Positions 6,026-7,136 of a DNA stretch of 7,136 nucleotides are shown in pieces. Origin of the DNA: CAYORM01 sp964406375 (GTDB lineage Bacteria; Pseudomonadota; Alphaproteobacteria; DSM-16000; Inquilinaceae); NCBI GenBank assembly GCA_964406375.1, contig CAYORM010000110.1:1-7136 (forward strand), in the 5' to 3' direction. The translations under genes were made by a program, and so were the position numbers. The notes beneath the pieces are model-generated. The model saw nothing but the letters and a program-made list of their open reading frames with translations, was not told the origin of the DNA and did no database searches. Position 1 is the first letter of the stretch. Each line of letters begins with the position of its first letter.

Positions 6026-6123
6026 GACTGACCCCCTGGTGTTCGCTATGCCGGAAAGCTGGCGTCAGGACGACCGGGGCGGTATTCCCTGGTTTCAGGA
6101 CGGATCGTTGCAGCAGAGGAACG
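6026..6123. promoter_or_regulatory. azoR/LysR shared regulatory region with direct repeat and LysR-type dyad
   Basis: The 98 bases between divergent azoR and the LysR-type gene hold three ordered signals. CTGGCGTCAGGACG at 6059-6072 and CTGGTTTCAGGACG at 6089-6102 are a 14-base direct repeat with two mismatches, spaced exactly 30 bases; each contains a CTG-N4-CAG dyad, extended to CCTG-N4-CAGG in the second copy. TTC-N9-GAA at 6042-6056 contains a T-N11-A core, the classical LysR-type recognition pattern. GAGGA at 6116-6120 is the regulator's ribosome binding site. LysR regulators commonly bind such sites to repress themselves and activate the divergent gene; that assignment is inference. Clear -35/-10 boxes were not identified. 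Confidence 0.55.
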
Positions 6124-7035
6124 ATGCGCGACCTGAACGATCTGCATTTCTTCGTCGCGGTCGTCACACATGGCGGCTTCTCCGCCGCGTCCCGTGCGCT
6201 CGGCCTGCCGAAATCACGGATCAGCCGCCGCGTCGCCGCGCTGGAGGCGGAGCTCGGCGTCCGCCTGGTCGAGCGCTCGACCCGGCATTTCCGGGTCACT
6301 GAGATCGGCGAGGAGGTTTATCGCCACGCCCGGGCATCGATCGCCGAGGCCGAGGCCGTCGAGGCGGCGGCGGCACGGCGGCGGGCCGAGCCGCAGGGGC
6401 TGGTGCGGGTCGCCTGCCCGCCGGATGTCGAGCACCTGCTGAGCGCCGGCCTGCCCGCTTTCCTCGACCGCCATCCGCGGCTGCGGGTTCAGCTCCTCGT
6501 CACCGGTCGCCGTATCGACCTAGTCGAGGAAGGGGTCGACATCGCGATCCGCGTGCGCGACACCCTGGACACCGATGCGGATCTGCAGCTGCGGGTCATC
6601 GGCCGCGAGGCGGCGCTGCTGGTGGCGAGCCCCGCCTTCGCCGCCGCACACGGCCTCCCCGAGGACCCGGCCGCCCTCCCCGCCTTCGCCACGCTCGGCC
6701 ATTCCGACCGTGCAGGACCGGAGCGGTGGGTGCTGGTCGGACCGGGAGACAGCGAGACGACGGTGACGCATGAGCCGCGCCTTGCGGCCAGCACCTTCGC
6801 GGCGCTGTACCGGGCGGCGCTGGCCGGCAGCGGCATCGCCCTCCTGCCCGCCTTCGTCTGTGCCGGGGCACTGGCCGACGGACGGCTGGTGCGGGTGCTG
6901 CCGGCCTGGAGCGCCCGCGAGGGGATCGTCCACCTCGTCTTCACCTCACGCCGCGGCCTTCTGCCCGGCGTGCGTGCCGTCATCGAGTTCCTGGCCGGGG
7001 CACTGCGCGACCGGCACGAACCGCAGCCTCCCTGA
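6124..7035 (+). CDS. LysR family transcriptional regulator
   Basis: A 303-residue DNA-binding regulator of normal LysR length. The N-terminal winged helix-turn-helix spans about residues 3-62: MRDLNDLHFFVAVVTHGGFS, AASRALGLPKSRISRRVAAL with the recognition helix near 28-40, then EAELGVRLVERSTRHFRVTE. A linker helix rich in A/E/R (about 63-90) leads to the periplasmic-binding-protein-like effector domain (about 91-295), with LVRVACPPDVEHLL, the RRIDLVEEGVDIAIRVRD block (about 130-147) and GSGIALLPAFVCAGALADGRLVRVLP near the end. This is the subgroup resembling DmlR/AaeR-like regulators, and the effector cannot be predicted. ATG at 6124 is preceded by GAGGA with short spacing. It is divergent from azoR and probably controls it and itself through the shared region. 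The family normally acts as a tetramer. No defects are seen. Confidence 0.96.
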   Translation: MRDLNDLHFFVAVVTHGGFSAASRALGLPKSRISRRVAALEAELGVRLVERSTRHFRVTEIGEEVYRHARASIAEAEAVEAAAARRRAEPQGLVRVACPPDVEHLLSAGLPAFLDRHPRLRVQLLVTGRRIDLVEEGVDIAIRVRDTLDTDADLQLRVIGREAALLVASPAFAAAHGLPEDPAALPAFATLGHSDRAGPERWVLVGPGDSETTVTHEPRLAASTFAALYRAALAGSGIALLPAFVCAGALADGRLVRVLPAWSAREGIVHLVFTSRRGLLPGVRAVIEFLAGALRDRHEPQPP

Positions 7036-7037
7036 GG

Positions 7038-7051
7038 CGCCCGGTCGGGCG
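7038..7051 (+). terminator. Small hairpin immediately after the LysR gene
   Basis: CGCCC (7038-7042), loop GGTC (7043-7046) and GGGCG (7047-7051) form a perfect five-pair stem starting two bases after the LysR stop codon. No T-run follows, so it is a weak terminator candidate. Its position is suggestive, but the sequence is short and GC-rich enough to arise by chance. Confidence 0.25.
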
Positions 7052-7136
7052 GAACCCTCACTGGCGGCAAGCACCTGGAGCGGCGGGCTCTACAACGGAC
7101 GGGTTACTGGCGATACTCAGCGTCAATGAGGCGGAG

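Noticed and set aside
5478..6299. 273-codon minus-strand frame covering azoR and the start of the LysR gene.
   Set aside because: It runs across two well-supported genes and their regulatory region in a different frame, and its product is low-complexity arginine/glycine-rich.
7060..7112. ACTGGCG repeated at 7060-7066 and 7106-7112 in the terminal intergenic stretch.
   Set aside because: Seven bases in a GC-rich region is within chance expectation, with no further shared flanks.
7104..7136. Minus-strand frame entering from the right edge and ending at TAA (7104-7106), reading LRLIDAEYRQ before the stop; it could be the end of a gene convergent with the LysR gene.
   Set aside because: Only ten codons are visible and no family can be recognised, so it cannot be called a gene. 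Sequence right of the window would settle it.
7126..7136. ATG near the right edge as the start of a further plus-strand gene.
   Set aside because: Only a few codons are visible and there is no clear ribosome binding site in front of it.

Overview
The window is a GC-rich, densely packed piece of bacterial chromosome with eight genes, the first of them cut by the left edge. Base composition, codon use, many GTG/ATG starts with clear purine-rich ribosome binding sites, and the protein types together suggest an alphaproteobacterium, perhaps of the Hyphomicrobiales/Rhizobiales type. Those types are a MeaB-like GTPase, a 681-residue glutamine-dependent NAD synthase, a DUF2241/ACT_3 protein and an Atm1-like exporter tail. 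The taxonomic guess is inference. No tRNA, rRNA, CRISPR array, insertion sequence or phage gene was seen.

Layout, left to right: (1) 1-141, + strand, the last 46 residues of an ABC exporter ATPase. (2) 158-1171, +, meaB, a G3E-family GTPase that protects or loads B12-dependent acyl-CoA mutases; it follows the ABC gene by 16 bases and may be cotranscribed. (3) 1141-2238, -, a YihY/BrkB inner-membrane protein whose 3' end overlaps that of meaB by 31 bases. (4) 2316-4361, +, nadE. (5) 4366-4818, -, msrB, only 4 bases from nadE. (6) 4925-5347, +, a small ACT-domain (ACT_3/DUF2241) protein. (7) 5390-6025, -, azoR, an FMN-dependent NADH azoreductase/quinone reductase. (8) 6124-7035, +, a LysR-type regulator divergent from azoR. 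The last 101 bases hold a small hairpin just after the regulator and no gene that can be supported.

From meaB onward every gene lies on the opposite strand to its neighbours. The result is three tight convergent junctions (31-base overlap, 4-base gap, 42-base gap) and three short divergent regions (77, 106 and 98 bases) that must carry the promoters. Most genes are therefore expected to be single transcription units. The best-supported regulatory pair is the LysR regulator with azoR: their shared region contains a 14-base direct repeat spaced exactly 30 bases and a T-N11-A LysR-type dyad. The yihY/nadE divergent region holds a perfect 7-base inverted repeat, and the msrB/ACT region holds two perfect hairpins.

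Several genes touch redox or cofactor metabolism (NAD synthesis, NADH-dependent flavin reductase, methionine sulfoxide repair, B12-enzyme chaperone), but nothing shows that they form one pathway. I see no convincing undescribed multi-gene system. The most distinctive points are the single-cysteine MsrB, the regulatory repeats and the strictly alternating gene order.
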